Shown here one piece after another: positions 8,941-18,265 of a stretch of 64,000 nt of DNA; positions within the stretch are counted from its first letter, which is position 1; every line of letters starts with the position of its first letter. Origin of the DNA: Pseudorhodobacter sp. MZDSW-24AT. GTDB taxonomy: Bacteria > Pseudomonadota > Alphaproteobacteria > Rhodobacterales > Rhodobacteraceae. A program made the translations under genes and the position numbers. The stretch lies in assembly GCF_002794355.1 (NCBI RefSeq), contig NZ_PGOI01000001.1, positions 62,001 through 126,000 of the forward strand, in the 5' to 3' direction. The notes below the pieces were generated by a model, which searched no databases, was not told the origin of the DNA, and worked only from the letters and a program-made list of their open reading frames with translations.

Positions 8941-10163
8941 TGACCACCCGTATCACCCGCAGGGTTGCGGCGGCGCTGATGGCAAGCACCTTGCTTGCCG
9001 GTGCGGCCAGCGCGCAGACTGTGAACTTCTGGTATCACTTCGACAATGCCGACAATCCGATGTCGGATCTGGTGGCGAAGTTCGAGGCGGAGAACCCCGG
9101 CATCAAGATCAATGCCGAGAACATCCCGTGGAACAGCTATTACGACCAATTGTATACGGCCTTTGCCGCAGGCACCGCGCCGGATGCGGCGCTGGTCAAG
9201 CTGAATGCCCTGCCCCGTCTGCTGGAGATGGAGGCGCTGGAGCCACTGGATGCGCGGCTGGACGCTTGGGAGGGCAAGGCCGAGATTCAGGACAATCTGC
9301 TGAACCTGACGGCGGCGGCGGATGGCGGGCATTACTATCTGCCGGTGCAATATGTGGTGCTGTATCTCTATTACCGCACCGACATGTTTGCCGAGCTGGG
9401 GCTGACCCCGCCGGAAACCTGCGAGCAGTTCCGCGAGGCGGCGCTGAAGCTGACGCGCGACACCAATGGCGACGGGCAGCCCGATGTGTACGGCTTTGGC
9501 TTTCGCGGTGGCAAAGGCGGGCATGACCATTGGGCGAGCTTTGTGCTGTCACGCGAGGGCGTGGGCTTTGGCCCCGGCGAGTTGACCAGTGCCGCAGGCG
9601 TGGACGGCAGCCAGTTCGTGGTGGACCTGTTCCGCACCGACAAGGTGTTTCCGCCTTCGGCCCCGAATGACGGCTTTCAAGAGATCATCGGGGCGTTCAA
9701 GAACGGCACCACGGCGATGACCATTCACCACATCGGCTCTTCCGCCGATATGGTGGCCACCTTGGGCGACAAGGTGTCGGCCGTGCCGGTGCCGGAATGC
9801 GGCGGCGGGCGCTGGACCTCATTCGGCGATGAAAGCACGGCGATCTTTTCCAGCGCGCAAGACAAGGACGCGGCGTGGAAGTGGATCAGCTTTCTGTCGA
9901 GCCCGGAAAACAACGCGGCTTTCAACATGGCCACCGGGCAACTGCCGGTGACCAAGACCGACAGCGCCAACTGGAACCTGCATGAGGCGCGGTTTGTGGA
10001 GGCGACGGTGAAGTCGCTGCCCTTTGCCAATCTGCTGCCCAATGTCAGCGAGACGGCGGATTTCGCCAATACGGTCTGGCCGGTCGCGATGCAGCGCGCG
10101 CTGATCGGCGAGATCAGCGCCGAGGCGATGAACGCCGAGATCGACTCGCTCTACAACAAGTGA
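8937..10163 (+). CDS. ABC transporter sugar-binding protein (extracellular, family 1)
   Basis: The 408-residue protein begins with a Sec signal peptide (two arginines, hydrophobic AAALMASTLLAG, cleavage after ASA near residue 26). The mature part starts VNFWYHFDNAD and continues with KFEAENPGIKI, the usual opening of MalE/UgpB-type proteins. APDAALVKLNALPRLL and KNGTTAMTIHHIGSS are also typical of the fold. It would capture a sugar or glycoside in the periplasm for the two permeases that follow. AGGGAG is well placed before the start, which overlaps the esterase gene. A stable hairpin follows the stop. Confidence 0.92.
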   Translation: MMTTRITRRVAAALMASTLLAGAASAQTVNFWYHFDNADNPMSDLVAKFEAENPGIKINAENIPWNSYYDQLYTAFAAGTAPDAALVKLNALPRLLEMEALEPLDARLDAWEGKAEIQDNLLNLTAAADGGHYYLPVQYVVLYLYYRTDMFAELGLTPPETCEQFREAALKLTRDTNGDGQPDVYGFGFRGGKGGHDHWASFVLSREGVGFGPGELTSAAGVDGSQFVVDLFRTDKVFPPSAPNDGFQEIIGAFKNGTTAMTIHHIGSSADMVATLGDKVSAVPVPECGGGRWTSFGDESTAIFSSAQDKDAAWKWISFLSSPENNAAFNMATGQLPVTKTDSANWNLHEARFVEATVKSLPFANLLPNVSETADFANTVWPVAMQRALIGEISAEAMNAEIDSLYNK

Positions 10164-10179
10164 CCGTTTGAGCGAGCCT

Positions 10180-10209
10180 GTGGCAGGCCGTTCCTCCCCG
10201 GCCTGCCAC
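10180..10209 (+). terminator. intercistronic hairpin after the binding-protein gene
   Basis: GTGGCAGGCC (10180-10189) pairs perfectly with GGCCTGCCAC (10200-10209) around a 10-base loop, between the binding-protein stop and the first permease start. No long T-run follows, so it more likely attenuates or protects the upstream message than stops all transcription. This would give more binding protein than permease. Confidence 0.6.
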
Positions 10210-10233
10210 CCCCTTTAGCTGCAAGGCAACCCC

Positions 10234-11133
10234 ATGTCCGCACTTTCCGCTCCGCCGGTGCCGCTGTCGCGCCGGGTGCTTCCCTATGCCATGCTGTCCC
10301 CTGCCGTGCTGGTGACGCTGGCGATCGTGTTCCTGCCGATGGTGCAGGCCGTCTGGATGAGCCTGCATGATTATGTGCTGTTTCGTCCGCGGGTGTTTGA
10401 TTTTGTCTGGTTCAAGAATTTCCAGACCGCGCTGGCCGATCCGGTGTTTTGGGTGTCATTGCGCCAGACGGTGATCTGGATCGCCATCACGGTGCCTGCG
10501 CAGATGCTCTTGGGGCTGGCCACGGCGCTATTGCTCAACCAAGATTTCCCGTGGCGGGGGCTGGCGCGGGCCTTGGTGATTATCCCTTGGGCGCTGCCTT
10601 CGGTGGTGATCGCGCTGATGTGGGTGTGGATTTATGACAGCAATTACGGGGTGTTGAACGACCTGTTGCTGCGGATGAACCTGATCACGGCGTCGATCCC
10701 GTGGCTGGCGAACCCGGACACCGCGCTGTATGCGATTATCCTCACGCTGACATGGCAGGGCTTTCCGTTCTTTGCGGTGATGATCCTCGCCGGATTGCAG
10801 GGGATTCCGAAAAGCTATTACGAGGCCGCGGCGATTGATGGCGCATCGAGCTTTCGGCAGTTCTGGCACATCACCCTGCCGGGGCTTGCGGGCGTGCTGA
10901 TGACGGCGACGCTGCTGCGGATCATCTGGGTGGCCAATTCCATCGATGTGATCTTTGTGATGACAGGCGGCGGGCCGGGATATTCGACCTATACGCTGCC
11001 GCTTTACGCCTTTGTGAATGCGCGCACGGGGCTTGATTACGGCTATGGCTCGGCGCTTGCGGTAAGTTTCACGCTGGTGCTTTTGGGCTTTGTCATCCTG
11101 TATCTGCGCCGCGCGGGGAGGAACATCGGATGA
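10234..11133 (+). CDS. ABC sugar transporter permease, MalF type
   Basis: The 299-residue protein has six predicted membrane helices and the inner-membrane permease signature EAAAIDGASSFRQFWHITLPGL (the EAA loop that contacts the ATPase). The opening YAMLSPAVLVTLAIVFLPMVQAVWMS and the late VMTGGGPGYSTYTLPLYAF match MalF/UgpA-type CUT1 permeases. It forms the membrane channel with the next gene product, its stop overlapping that start. The ATPase partner is encoded divergently upstream of gntR. Confidence 0.92.
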   Translation: MSALSAPPVPLSRRVLPYAMLSPAVLVTLAIVFLPMVQAVWMSLHDYVLFRPRVFDFVWFKNFQTALADPVFWVSLRQTVIWIAITVPAQMLLGLATALLLNQDFPWRGLARALVIIPWALPSVVIALMWVWIYDSNYGVLNDLLLRMNLITASIPWLANPDTALYAIILTLTWQGFPFFAVMILAGLQGIPKSYYEAAAIDGASSFRQFWHITLPGLAGVLMTATLLRIIWVANSIDVIFVMTGGGPGYSTYTLPLYAFVNARTGLDYGYGSALAVSFTLVLLGFVILYLRRAGRNIG

Positions 11134-11963
11134 TGGTGCGCAACCGTTCGCTGACGCGGCGCATTCTGACGGTGGATCTGCCGGTGCTGCTGATCTTGTG
11201 TTTCACGCTGTCGCCCTATCTGTGGATGGCGCTGACCTCGGTCACCGAAAAATCGCGGCTGTTCACCGAAGGGCCGTCGCTGGCGGGCGCGACCTTGGAG
11301 AATTACGGCCGCCTGTTCCGCACGGTGGGCTTTGGCCGCAACCTGTTTGACAGTTTTGTGGTGGCCAGTGGCACCATGCTGGTGGGGTTGGGCCTTGCGG
11401 TGCCTGCGGCCTATGCGTTTTCGCGGTTCCGCTTTCGCGGGCGCCGCTTGCTGATGCTGCAGTTCCTGCTGATCAACATGTTTCCCTTGGTGCTGCTGAT
11501 CCTGCCGCTGTTCATCCTGATGCGCAGCCTTGGGCTGGTGGACACCTATCTGGCACTGATCATCGCCAATTCCACCGTGGCGATCCCGTTCTCGGTCTGG
11601 ATGATGACAAGCTATATCGACAACATCCCCCGGTCGCTGGACGAGGCGGCGATGACGGATGGCTGCACGCGCTTTGGCGCGTTGTTCCGGGTGGTGCTGC
11701 CGCTGTGCACGCCCGGTATCATTGCGACGGGCGTCTATATCTTCATCACCGCTTGGAACGAATACCTTTACGCGCTGACCCTTGGCGGGCGCAGCGTGAA
11801 GCCGATCACCGTCGCGATCCAGACGCTGATCGGGGAATACCAGATTGAATGGGGCCTGCTGACGGCGGGCGGCATTGTGGGCGCGATGCCTGCAACGCTG
11901 CTGTTCCTGTTCGTGCAAAAACGTCTGATCGCCGGGATGACCCAAGGCGCGGTCAAGGGATAA
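11130..11963 (+). CDS. ABC sugar transporter permease, MalG type
   Basis: The 277-residue protein is the second CUT1 permease. It has six membrane segments, the EAA loop [21 protein letters not shown], and the MalG-like segment [13 protein letters not shown]. The C-terminus [17 protein letters not shown] is the classic end of the MalG/UgpE family. Start ATG is at 11130 or 11133; the former overlaps the upstream stop. The isomerase gene begins 5 bases after its stop, so the operon continues without a break. Confidence 0.92.
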   Translation: MMVRNRSLTRRILTVDLPVLLILCFTLSPYLWMALTSVTEKSRLFTEGPSLAGATLENYGRLFRTVGFGRNLFDSFVVASGTMLVGLGLAVPAAYAFSRFRFRGRRLLMLQFLLINMFPLVLLILPLFILMRSLGLVDTYLALIIANSTVAIPFSVWMMTSYIDNIPRSLDEAAMTDGCTRFGALFRVVLPLCTPGIIATGVYIFITAWNEYLYALTLGGRSVKPITVAIQTLIGEYQIEWGLLTAGGIVGAMPATLLFLFVQKRLIAGMTQGAVKG

Positions 11964-11968
11964 GGGAG

Positions 11969-12862
11969 ATGAGTTTGAAGAATCCGGTCGGCATCATTTC
12001 GATGCAATTCGTGCGCCCGTTCACCGGCGCGCATCTAGGGCTGTTCGCGCAGATCCGTGCCATGGGCTTTGATTTCATCGAAATGCTGGTGCCCGAACCC
12101 GAGGATGGTCTGGACTTGGCCACCACGCGGCGGGCGCTGGACGATGCGGGGCTTGCGGTCGTGCTGGCGGCCCGGGTGAATGTGCAACGCTCCATCGCCT
12201 CGGAAGAGGCGACGGCACGGCAATGCGGTTTGGACTACCTTGCCCGCTGTGTGGAAGTGGCTGAAGGCTTGGGCGCGCAGATCATCGGCGGGCCGCTCTA
12301 TGGCGAGCCGATGGTTTTTGCCGGGCGCCCGCCCCTGCCCCGCAGTGCCGACGAGATGAGGGCGCGCGCCGACCGGATGATCGACGGCTTGCAACGGGTG
12401 GCGCCGCTGGCGCGGGCGGCCGGAAAGGTGTTTGCGGTGGAGCCGCTCAACCGGTTCGAGACCGATATGCTCAACACCACGCGGCAAGGCATCGCCGTGG
12501 TGGATGCGGTGAACGATGCGGGGCTGGGGCTGATGCTCGACACCTTCCATATGAACATGGAAGATCAGTCGATCCCCGATGCGATCCGGCTGGCGGGGCA
12601 CCGCACGGTGCATTTTCAGGCCAATGAAAACCACCGGGGATTTCCGGGCACCGGGAACATGGACTGGCCTGCGATCATGCGGGCGCTGGCACAGGTGGGC
12701 TATCAGGGGCCGGTGTCGCTGGAGCCGTTCCGGCGCGACGACCAGCGGCTTGCGCTGCCCATCGCGCAATGGCGGGCCCCTGCCGAGGATGAGACAGAGA
12801 AACTGAAGGCTGGCCATGCGCTGATCCGCGCGGCGCTGGATTTGGCGGAGTATGCGCAATGA
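11969..12862 (+). CDS. TIM-barrel sugar isomerase/epimerase, tagatose 3-epimerase-like
   Basis: The 297-residue protein belongs to the AP-endonuclease-2-like sugar isomerase/epimerase family. Candidate metal ligands in barrel order are E in [12 protein letters not shown] in [10 protein letters not shown] in [11 protein letters not shown] and E in VSLEPF, the set that binds Mn or Co in D-tagatose/D-psicose 3-epimerases. It would interconvert ketoses at C3 or act on a keto-sugar. The ATG at 11969 follows GGGAG; the longer frame from 11849 lies inside the permease gene and is rejected. It overlaps the next dehydrogenase gene by 4 bases, which suggests consecutive steps. Confidence 0.82.
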   Translation: MSLKNPVGIISMQFVRPFTGAHLGLFAQIRAMGFDFIEMLVPEPEDGLDLATTRRALDDAGLAVVLAARVNVQRSIASEEATARQCGLDYLARCVEVAEGLGAQIIGGPLYGEPMVFAGRPPLPRSADEMRARADRMIDGLQRVAPLARAAGKVFAVEPLNRFETDMLNTTRQGIAVVDAVNDAGLGLMLDTFHMNMEDQSIPDAIRLAGHRTVHFQANENHRGFPGTGNMDWPAIMRALAQVGYQGPVSLEPFRRDDQRLALPIAQWRAPAEDETEKLKAGHALIRAALDLAEYAQ

Positions 12863-13869
12863 CCAAACCCCTGAACATTGGCTGGATCGGCTGCGGGCGT
12901 CATGCGCGCTGGATGCTTTTGCCGCAACTGGGCAAGGCCGGGTTCCGGCTGGCGGCACTGTGCGACCGCGACGCCGAAGCGATGGCCGAGACGGCAGCGC
13001 ATTATGGCGTGACACAGACCTATAGCGACTGGCAGGAGATGCTGGCGCAGCCGGGGCTGGATGCGGTTTTCATGGCGGTGGGGCCACAGGTGCACCATGC
13101 CGCCACGCTGGCCTGCATCGCCCGCGGGATTCCGGTGTTCATGGAAAAGCCCCCGGCGGCCAATCATGCGCAGGCGCTGGAATTGCAGCGCGCGTCGGAA
13201 GCGGCGGGGGTTCCGGTCTATGTGGGCTTCATGAAGCGCTATTCCACCGGCAACCGGATTGCGGGCAATATCTTGCGCGGCGAGGCGTTTGGCCCGGTGC
13301 TGGGGATCACCGCGAGCTATATGACGGCGCCCACCTATTTTGCGGGCGAGGAGGATTACACCGGGTTCTATCTGCATCACTGCGTGCATTACATGGATCT
13401 GCTGCCTTGGCTGGCGGGCAGCCCGCTGGCCGAGCTGAGCGTGCGGCGGATCAGCCCGGCGAAGGGGCGCGTGCTGTTTCATATGGGGTTCACCTGCGAG
13501 AGCGGCGTGATCGGCCATGTGGTGATGGGCACGCTGCAATCGCGCGGGACACCGATGGAACAGATCATGGTGATGGGCGATCACAACCGGGTGGAAGTGT
13601 CGAATGTGATCCATGTGGCGTGGCACCGTGACCCGCCATTCAAGGCGGAAGATCCGGCGGCGACGCTGGACCCGGGCTGTGACACGCTGACATGGAGCCC
13701 GAATTTCACCGCTGCGGCGAATGAAGATCACAAGGGCTATGCGGCGCTTTTGGCCGATGTGGCGGCAGGGCTGTCGGGGCGGCCGTCAGCCGCGCCGACG
13801 ATTGCCGATGGCGTGGCGGCGATGGCGGTGCTGGACCGGATGATCGCGCTGTTGGAGGCGCAGGCCTGA
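12859..13869 (+). CDS. Gfo/Idh/MocA family oxidoreductase
   Basis: The 336-residue NAD(P)-dependent dehydrogenase has an N-terminal Rossmann fold ([12 protein letters not shown]) and the family motif MEKPPA, whose lysine is part of the active site. The C-terminal half is the alpha/beta substrate domain, with [21 protein letters not shown] where HHCVHYMD occupies the usual catalytic His region. Family members oxidise sugars or inositols, often at C3. As last gene of the sugar operon, next to the epimerase-like gene, it likely oxidises or reduces the imported sugar. The exact reaction is not known. Confidence 0.85.
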   Translation: MTKPLNIGWIGCGRHARWMLLPQLGKAGFRLAALCDRDAEAMAETAAHYGVTQTYSDWQEMLAQPGLDAVFMAVGPQVHHAATLACIARGIPVFMEKPPAANHAQALELQRASEAAGVPVYVGFMKRYSTGNRIAGNILRGEAFGPVLGITASYMTAPTYFAGEEDYTGFYLHHCVHYMDLLPWLAGSPLAELSVRRISPAKGRVLFHMGFTCESGVIGHVVMGTLQSRGTPMEQIMVMGDHNRVEVSNVIHVAWHRDPPFKAEDPAATLDPGCDTLTWSPNFTAAANEDHKGYAALLADVAAGLSGRPSAAPTIADGVAAMAVLDRMIALLEAQA

Positions 13870-13910
13870 CCTTTGGGCGGGGGGCGGCGTCCCCTGCCCC
13901 GGCCCAGCGC

Positions 13911-14558
13911 TCAGAGCACCCCGATGCCGCGCAGGATCACGGTTTTGACCGTTTCGGTCGCTTCGCGCCATTGGGCATCGGTGAGCGGCTGGCCGCCGTT
14001 CAGCGTTTCGATCTGATGGCCGAAATCGGCGTAATGCTGGGTCATGGCCCAGAGCATGTAAAGCAGATGGCGCGGGTCCACCGGGGCCATCTTGCCCTGA
14101 TCCACCCAAGTCTGGATCACCGCCATGCGCCCGGCCGTCCAGTCGCGCAGGGTGGATTCGAGGTAATCCTGAATGACCGGTGCGCCGTGCATCACCTCGG
14201 AAGCCCAGACCTTGGAGCCATAGGGATGGCGGCGCGAGATTTCCATCTTGGCCTCGATATAGGCGCCGATGCCTTCGACCGGGCCGGGCGCATGGTCGAA
14301 GCTGTCGGCGGCGTGCAGCCAGATTTCAAAGATGTTGCGCACGACCTGACGGTAGAGCGCCTCTTTGGTGGGAAAATAGTAATGCAGATTGGCTTTGGGC
14401 AGGCCTGCAAGATCGGCAATGAGCTGCATGGTGGCGCCGCCATAGCCCGCCTCGGCGAAGACGCGTTCTGCCGCATCCAAGATCATACGCTCATTTTCGC
14501 GCCGGATTTCGGTGCGTTTGCCTTTGGATATGCGCGAAACTTGGGCGTTTTGAGGCAT
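13911..14558 (-). CDS. rutR: TetR family repressor, RutR type (pyrimidine catabolism)
   Basis: The 215-residue protein has a TetR helix-turn-helix with LIADLAGLPKANLHYYFPTKEALYRQVV, followed by IFEIWL, and a ligand domain with MLWAMTQHYADFGHQIE. These blocks closely match E. coli RutR, which binds uracil or thymine. The start at 14558 gives MPQNAQVSRISKGKR; upstream open sequence overlaps the promoter. It is divergent from the N-carbamoyl-amino-acid hydrolase gene, and two RutR-like palindromes lie in the gap. It probably represses the hydrolase-hydantoinase-transporter genes until a pyrimidine is present. E. coli rut genes themselves are absent here. Confidence 0.85.
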   Translation of the reverse strand: MPQNAQVSRISKGKRTEIRRENERMILDAAERVFAEAGYGGATMQLIADLAGLPKANLHYYFPTKEALYRQVVRNIFEIWLHAADSFDHAPGPVEGIGAYIEAKMEISRRHPYGSKVWASEVMHGAPVIQDYLESTLRDWTAGRMAVIQTWVDQGKMAPVDPRHLLYMLWAMTQHYADFGHQIETLNGGQPLTDAQWREATETVKTVILRGIGVL

Positions 14559-14577
14559 TGGCCTTGCGGGAATTATG

Positions 14578-14593
14578 TTGACCGGATGGTCAG
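14578..14593. promoter_or_regulatory. RutR-type operator 1
   Basis: TTGACCGGATGGTCAG lies just before the rutR start. It keeps the TTGACC and GGTCA half-sites of the E. coli RutR consensus TTGACCANNTGGTCAA. Its place beside the regulator gene suggests autoregulation as well as control of the divergent operon. Confidence 0.75.
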
Positions 14594-14611
14594 GTTGTGG
14601 TGCGCTTGAGC

Positions 14612-14627
14612 TTGACCATACGGTCAG
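14612..14627. promoter_or_regulatory. RutR-type operator 2
   Basis: TTGACCATACGGTCAG is a second copy of the same palindrome, 34 bases downstream of the first from centre to centre (about three helical turns). It is closer to the hydrolase gene. Two sites on one face of the helix would allow cooperative binding. Confidence 0.75.
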
Positions 14628-14685
14628 AAAACGAGTCGCGGCAAGGGGTGCAAAGACACCCCGCGCACACAGGGAGAGCCAGCTG

Positions 14686-15936
14686 ATGCCAGCACCCGGA
14701 GAGAATCTCCGCATCAATTCCGAACGTCTGTGGGACAGCCTTGACCAGATGGCGCAGATCGGCCCCGGCGTGGCGGGCGGCTGCAACCGGCAGACGCTGA
14801 CCGATGCCGATAATGAAGGGCGCCACCTTTTTGCCGACTGGTGCGAGGCGGCGGGCCTTACGATGGGCGTGGATCAGATGGGCAATATGTTTGCCACCCG
14901 CGCGGGCAGCGACCCCGAGGCCCTGCCCGTCTATATGGGCAGCCATCTGGACACCCAGCCCACGGGCGGGCGCTATGACGGGGTGCTGGGCGTGCTGGGC
15001 GCGTTGGAGGTGGTGCGCACGCTGAACGATCTGGGGGTGACGACGCGGCGCCCGATCGTGGTGACGAACTGGACCAACGAGGAAGGCGCGCGCTTTGCGC
15101 CCGCCATGCTGGCCAGTGGCGTGTTTGCGGGCATTCACAGCCAAGACTACGCCTATGACCGGCGCGACCCCGAGGGCAAGCGCTTTGGCGACGAGCTGGC
15201 GCGGATCGGCTGGGTTGGCGACGAGGCGGTGGGCGCGCGCAAGATGCATGCGATGCTGGAGTTGCACATCGAGCAAGGCCCGATCCTCGAGGCCGAAGGC
15301 AAGCAGATCGGCGTGGTGACCCATGGCCAAGGGCTGTGGTGGCTGGAGATCACCCTGACCGGCAAGGATGCCCATACCGGCAGCACGCCGATGGCGATGC
15401 GGGTGAATGCGGGGCTTGGGATGGCGCGGATCACCGAACGCGTCCATCAGATTGCCATGAGCCATCAGCCCAATGCTGTGGGTGCGGTGGGACAGGTGTT
15501 CGTGCATCCGAACTCACGCAATGTGATTCCGGGCAAGGTGGTGTTCACGGTGGATATCCGCAGCCCCGAGCAAGGCAAGCTGGATGCGATGAAGGCCGAG
15601 GTGATGCGCGCAGCCCATGCGGTGGCGGCGGAGCTGGGGCTTGGCTGCGGGATCGAGGAGGTCGGACATTTCGACCCGGTGACCTTTGACGCCGGTTTGG
15701 TGGCGACGGTGCGGGGGGCGGCGGAACGGCTGGGCTATGCGCATATGGATATCGTGTCCGGGGCCGGGCATGATGCCTGCTGGATCAATCGCGTGGCGCC
15801 GACGGTGATGGTGATGTGCCCCTGTGTCGGGGGGCTGAGCCACAACGAGGCCGAGGAGATTTCGCCCGCATGGGCGGCGGCAGGGACGGATGTGCTGCTG
15901 CACGCCTGTCTTGAAGTGGCTGAGGTGGTGTCCTGA
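14686..15936 (+). CDS. N-carbamoyl-amino-acid hydrolase / beta-ureidopropionase (M20 Zn amidase)
   Basis: The 416-residue enzyme is an M20-family amidohydrolase of the AmaB/AllC/PydC group. Metal motifs are MGSHLDTQPTGG (H and D), NEEGARF (E) and HIEQGP; DAHTGSTPM starts the lid/dimer domain and GAGHDACW and SHNEAEE close the site. It would cut N-carbamoyl-beta-alanine or a related N-carbamoyl amino acid to the amine, CO2 and ammonia. The ATG at 14686 follows GGGAGAG; the longer frame from 14575 runs through the operators. It sits directly upstream of dihydropyrimidinase, the preceding step of reductive pyrimidine breakdown. Confidence 0.88.
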   Translation: MPAPGENLRINSERLWDSLDQMAQIGPGVAGGCNRQTLTDADNEGRHLFADWCEAAGLTMGVDQMGNMFATRAGSDPEALPVYMGSHLDTQPTGGRYDGVLGVLGALEVVRTLNDLGVTTRRPIVVTNWTNEEGARFAPAMLASGVFAGIHSQDYAYDRRDPEGKRFGDELARIGWVGDEAVGARKMHAMLELHIEQGPILEAEGKQIGVVTHGQGLWWLEITLTGKDAHTGSTPMAMRVNAGLGMARITERVHQIAMSHQPNAVGAVGQVFVHPNSRNVIPGKVVFTVDIRSPEQGKLDAMKAEVMRAAHAVAAELGLGCGIEEVGHFDPVTFDAGLVATVRGAAERLGYAHMDIVSGAGHDACWINRVAPTVMVMCPCVGGLSHNEAEEISPAWAAAGTDVLLHACLEVAEVVS

Positions 15937-15945
15937 GGCTGGCCG

Positions 15946-15997
15946 CCGGGGGCTCTGCCCCCGGACCCCCGGGATATTTGTGAACAGATGACATGAG
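15946..15997 (+). repeat. dispersed intergenic repeat, copy B, with hairpin
   Basis: An 8-base-pair GC-rich hairpin (15946-15953 with 15957-15964) is followed by GGGATATTTGTGAACAGATG. It fills the gap between the amidase and dihydropyrimidinase genes. It may slow transcription between them, but they are probably still coexpressed. Confidence 0.65.
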
Positions 15998-16008
15998 GGA
16001 GCGGTGTG

Positions 16009-17463
16009 ATGGCCTCGACGGTGATCAAGGGCGGGACGGTGGTGACGGCGGATCTGTCCTATGCGGCGGATGTGAAGATCGAAGGCGGCGTGATTGTCGA
16101 GATCGGCAAGGGGCTGTCGGGCGACAAGGTGCTGGATGCGGGCGGCTGCTATGTGATGCCGGGCGGGATTGATCCGCACACGCATCTGGAGATGCCTTTC
16201 ATGGGCACCTATTCGGCGGATGATTTTGACAGCGGCACCCGCGCGGCTTTGTCGGGGGGCACCACGATGGTGGTGGATTTCATCCTGCCCGGCCAAGGGC
16301 AGGATCTGATGGATGCGGCGAAGGTGTGGTCGAACAAATCGACGCGGGCGCATTGCGATTATTCCTATCACATGGCCGTCACCTGGTGGGGCGAGCGGGT
16401 CTGGGAGGGGATTGCCGAGAGCGCCAAGGCGGGGATCACCAGTTTCAAGCATTTCATGGCGTATAAGGGCGCCTTGATGGTGAATGACGACGAGCTGTTC
16501 GCAAGCTTCCGCCGGGTGGGGGAAGTGGGGGGGCTGGCCATGGTGCATGCCGAGAATGGCGATGTGGTGGCAGAACTGACCGCCAAACTGCTTGCCGAAG
16601 GCAATTGCGGGCCGGAAGGACACGCCTATTCGCGCCCGCCGCAGGTGGAGGGCGAGGCCACCAACCGCGCGATCATGATTGCCGATATGGCGGGCGTGCC
16701 TTTGTATGTGGTGCATGTGTCCTGCGAGGACAGCCATGAGGCCATCCGCCGCGCGCGTCAGGCGGGCAAGCGCGTGTGGGGCGAGCCTTTGATCCAGCAT
16801 CTGACGCTGGATGAGTCTGAATATTTCCACCCTGACTGGGACCATGCCGCACGCCGCGTGATGAGCCCGCCCTTCCGCAACAAGCAGCATCAGGACAGTC
16901 TGTGGGCCGGGCTGATCTCGGGCAGCCTGTCGGTGGTGGCGACAGATCATTGCGCCTTTACCACCGCGCAGAAGCGCTTTGGCCGGGACGATTTTTCCAA
17001 GATCCCCAATGGCACCGGCGGGCTGGAAGACCGGTTGCCGATGCTGTGGACCCAAGGGGTGGGCACCGGGCGGATGACGCCCAATGAATTCGTGGCGGTG
17101 ACCAGCACCAATATCGCCAAGATCCTGAACTGCTATCCCAAGAAGGGCGCGGTTCTGGTGGGGGCGGATGCCGATCTGATCGTCTGGGACCCGGAAAAGG
17201 AGAAGACCATCACGGCGGAGAGCCAGCAATCGGCGATCGATTACAACGTGTTTGAAGGGCATAAGGTGAAGGGCCTGCCGCGCTTTACCCTGACGCGGGG
17301 CCATGTGGCGGTGACCGAAGGCCAGATGACCAGCCGCGAAGGGCATGGCCAGTTTGTGGCGCGTGAGGCGCGGCCAGCGGTGAACCGGGCGATGAGCCAG
17401 TGGAAAGATCTGACCGCGCCGCGCCCTGTGCAGCGGTCGGGCATTCCGGCGACGGGTGTGTGA
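16009..17463 (+). CDS. hydA: dihydropyrimidinase / D-hydantoinase
   Basis: The 484-residue enzyme opens hydrolytically the ring of dihydrouracil, dihydrothymine or hydantoins. The amidohydrolase metal site is complete: DPHTHLEMPF (HxH near residue 59), the carboxylated lysine in SFKHFMAYKG, histidines in VVHVSCED and LIQHLTLDE, and D in VATDHCAF. The length is usual for the family. ATG at 16009 follows AGGGAGCGG; a GTG one codon earlier is less likely. It lies between the N-carbamoyl hydrolase and the importer. The reducing step (PreT/PreA) is not in the window. Confidence 0.93.
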   Translation: MASTVIKGGTVVTADLSYAADVKIEGGVIVEIGKGLSGDKVLDAGGCYVMPGGIDPHTHLEMPFMGTYSADDFDSGTRAALSGGTTMVVDFILPGQGQDLMDAAKVWSNKSTRAHCDYSYHMAVTWWGERVWEGIAESAKAGITSFKHFMAYKGALMVNDDELFASFRRVGEVGGLAMVHAENGDVVAELTAKLLAEGNCGPEGHAYSRPPQVEGEATNRAIMIADMAGVPLYVVHVSCEDSHEAIRRARQAGKRVWGEPLIQHLTLDESEYFHPDWDHAARRVMSPPFRNKQHQDSLWAGLISGSLSVVATDHCAFTTAQKRFGRDDFSKIPNGTGGLEDRLPMLWTQGVGTGRMTPNEFVAVTSTNIAKILNCYPKKGAVLVGADADLIVWDPEKEKTITAESQQSAIDYNVFEGHKVKGLPRFTLTRGHVAVTEGQMTSREGHGQFVAREARPAVNRAMSQWKDLTAPRPVQRSGIPATGV

Positions 17464-17467
17464 GCGC

Positions 17468-18265
17468 ATGAAGGACACGCTGACGACCAGTGCGCCGGTG
17501 ATTGCGGCGCGCGATCTGAACCTGACGTTTCAGACCGGTGACGGGCCGGTCCATGCGCTCAAGGATGTGAACCTGACGATCAACAAGGGGGATTTTGTCA
17601 GCTTCATCGGGCCATCGGGCTGTGGCAAGACCACGTTTTTGCGCTGTATCGCGGCGCTGGAGCATCCGACGGGCGGGTCGCTGACGGTGAATGGCATGAC
17701 GCCCGATGAGGCGCGGCGGCAGCGGGCCTATGGCTATGTGTTTCAGGCGGCGGGGCTGTATCCGTGGCGCACGATTGCCGGCAACATCAAGCTGCCCTTG
17801 GAGATCATGGGATTTTCCAAGGCCGAGCAGGAGCAGCGGGTGGCGCGGGTGCTGGAGCTGGTGGAGCTTGCGGGTTTTGGCGGCAAGTTTCCGTGGCAGT
17901 TGTCGGGCGGGATGCAGCAGCGCGCCAGCATTGCGCGCGCGCTGGCCTTTGATGCCGATATCCTGCTGATGGACGAGCCTTTTGGCGCCTTGGATGAAAT
18001 CGTGCGCGACCGGCTGAACGAGGAATTGCTGAAACTGTGGGCGCGGACGGGCAAGACGATTGGCTTTGTCACCCATTCCATCCCCGAGGCGGTGTATCTT
18101 TCGACCAAGATCGTGGTCATGAGCCCCCGCCCCGGCCGCATCACCGATGTGATCGACAGCCCGCTGCCGCGCGAGCGCCCCTTGGACATTCGTGACAGCC
18201 GGGAGTTCATCGAGATTGCTCATCGGGTGCGCGAGGGCTTGCGCGCGGGGCATCAGGATGACTGA
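17468..18265 (+). CDS. ABC transporter ATP-binding protein (NitT/TauT family)
   Basis: The 265-residue ATPase has Walker A GPSGCGKTT, a Q-loop region YVFQAAGLYPW, signature LSGGMQQRASIARAL, Walker B ILLMDEPFGALDE and an H-loop in FVTHSIPEA. The VFQ..LYPW and MDEPFGALD forms are typical of SsuB/TauB/ThiZ-type importers. ATG at 17468 is preferred over a GTG at 17456 that overlaps the hydantoinase stop. It starts 4 bases after the hydantoinase gene and overlaps the permease gene, so it is part of the pyrimidine/hydantoin operon. Confidence 0.9.
   Translation: MKDTLTTSAPVIAARDLNLTFQTGDGPVHALKDVNLTINKGDFVSFIGPSGCGKTTFLRCIAALEHPTGGSLTVNGMTPDEARRQRAYGYVFQAAGLYPWRTIAGNIKLPLEIMGFSKAEQEQRVARVLELVELAGFGGKFPWQLSGGMQQRASIARALAFDADILLMDEPFGALDEIVRDRLNEELLKLWARTGKTIGFVTHSIPEAVYLSTKIVVMSPRPGRITDVIDSPLPRERPLDIRDSREFIEIAHRVREGLRAGHQDD

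Noticed and set aside
15514-17478. 654-codon open frame on the - strand
   Set aside because: It is antisense to the dihydropyrimidinase gene and has a His/Arg-rich composition without motifs.
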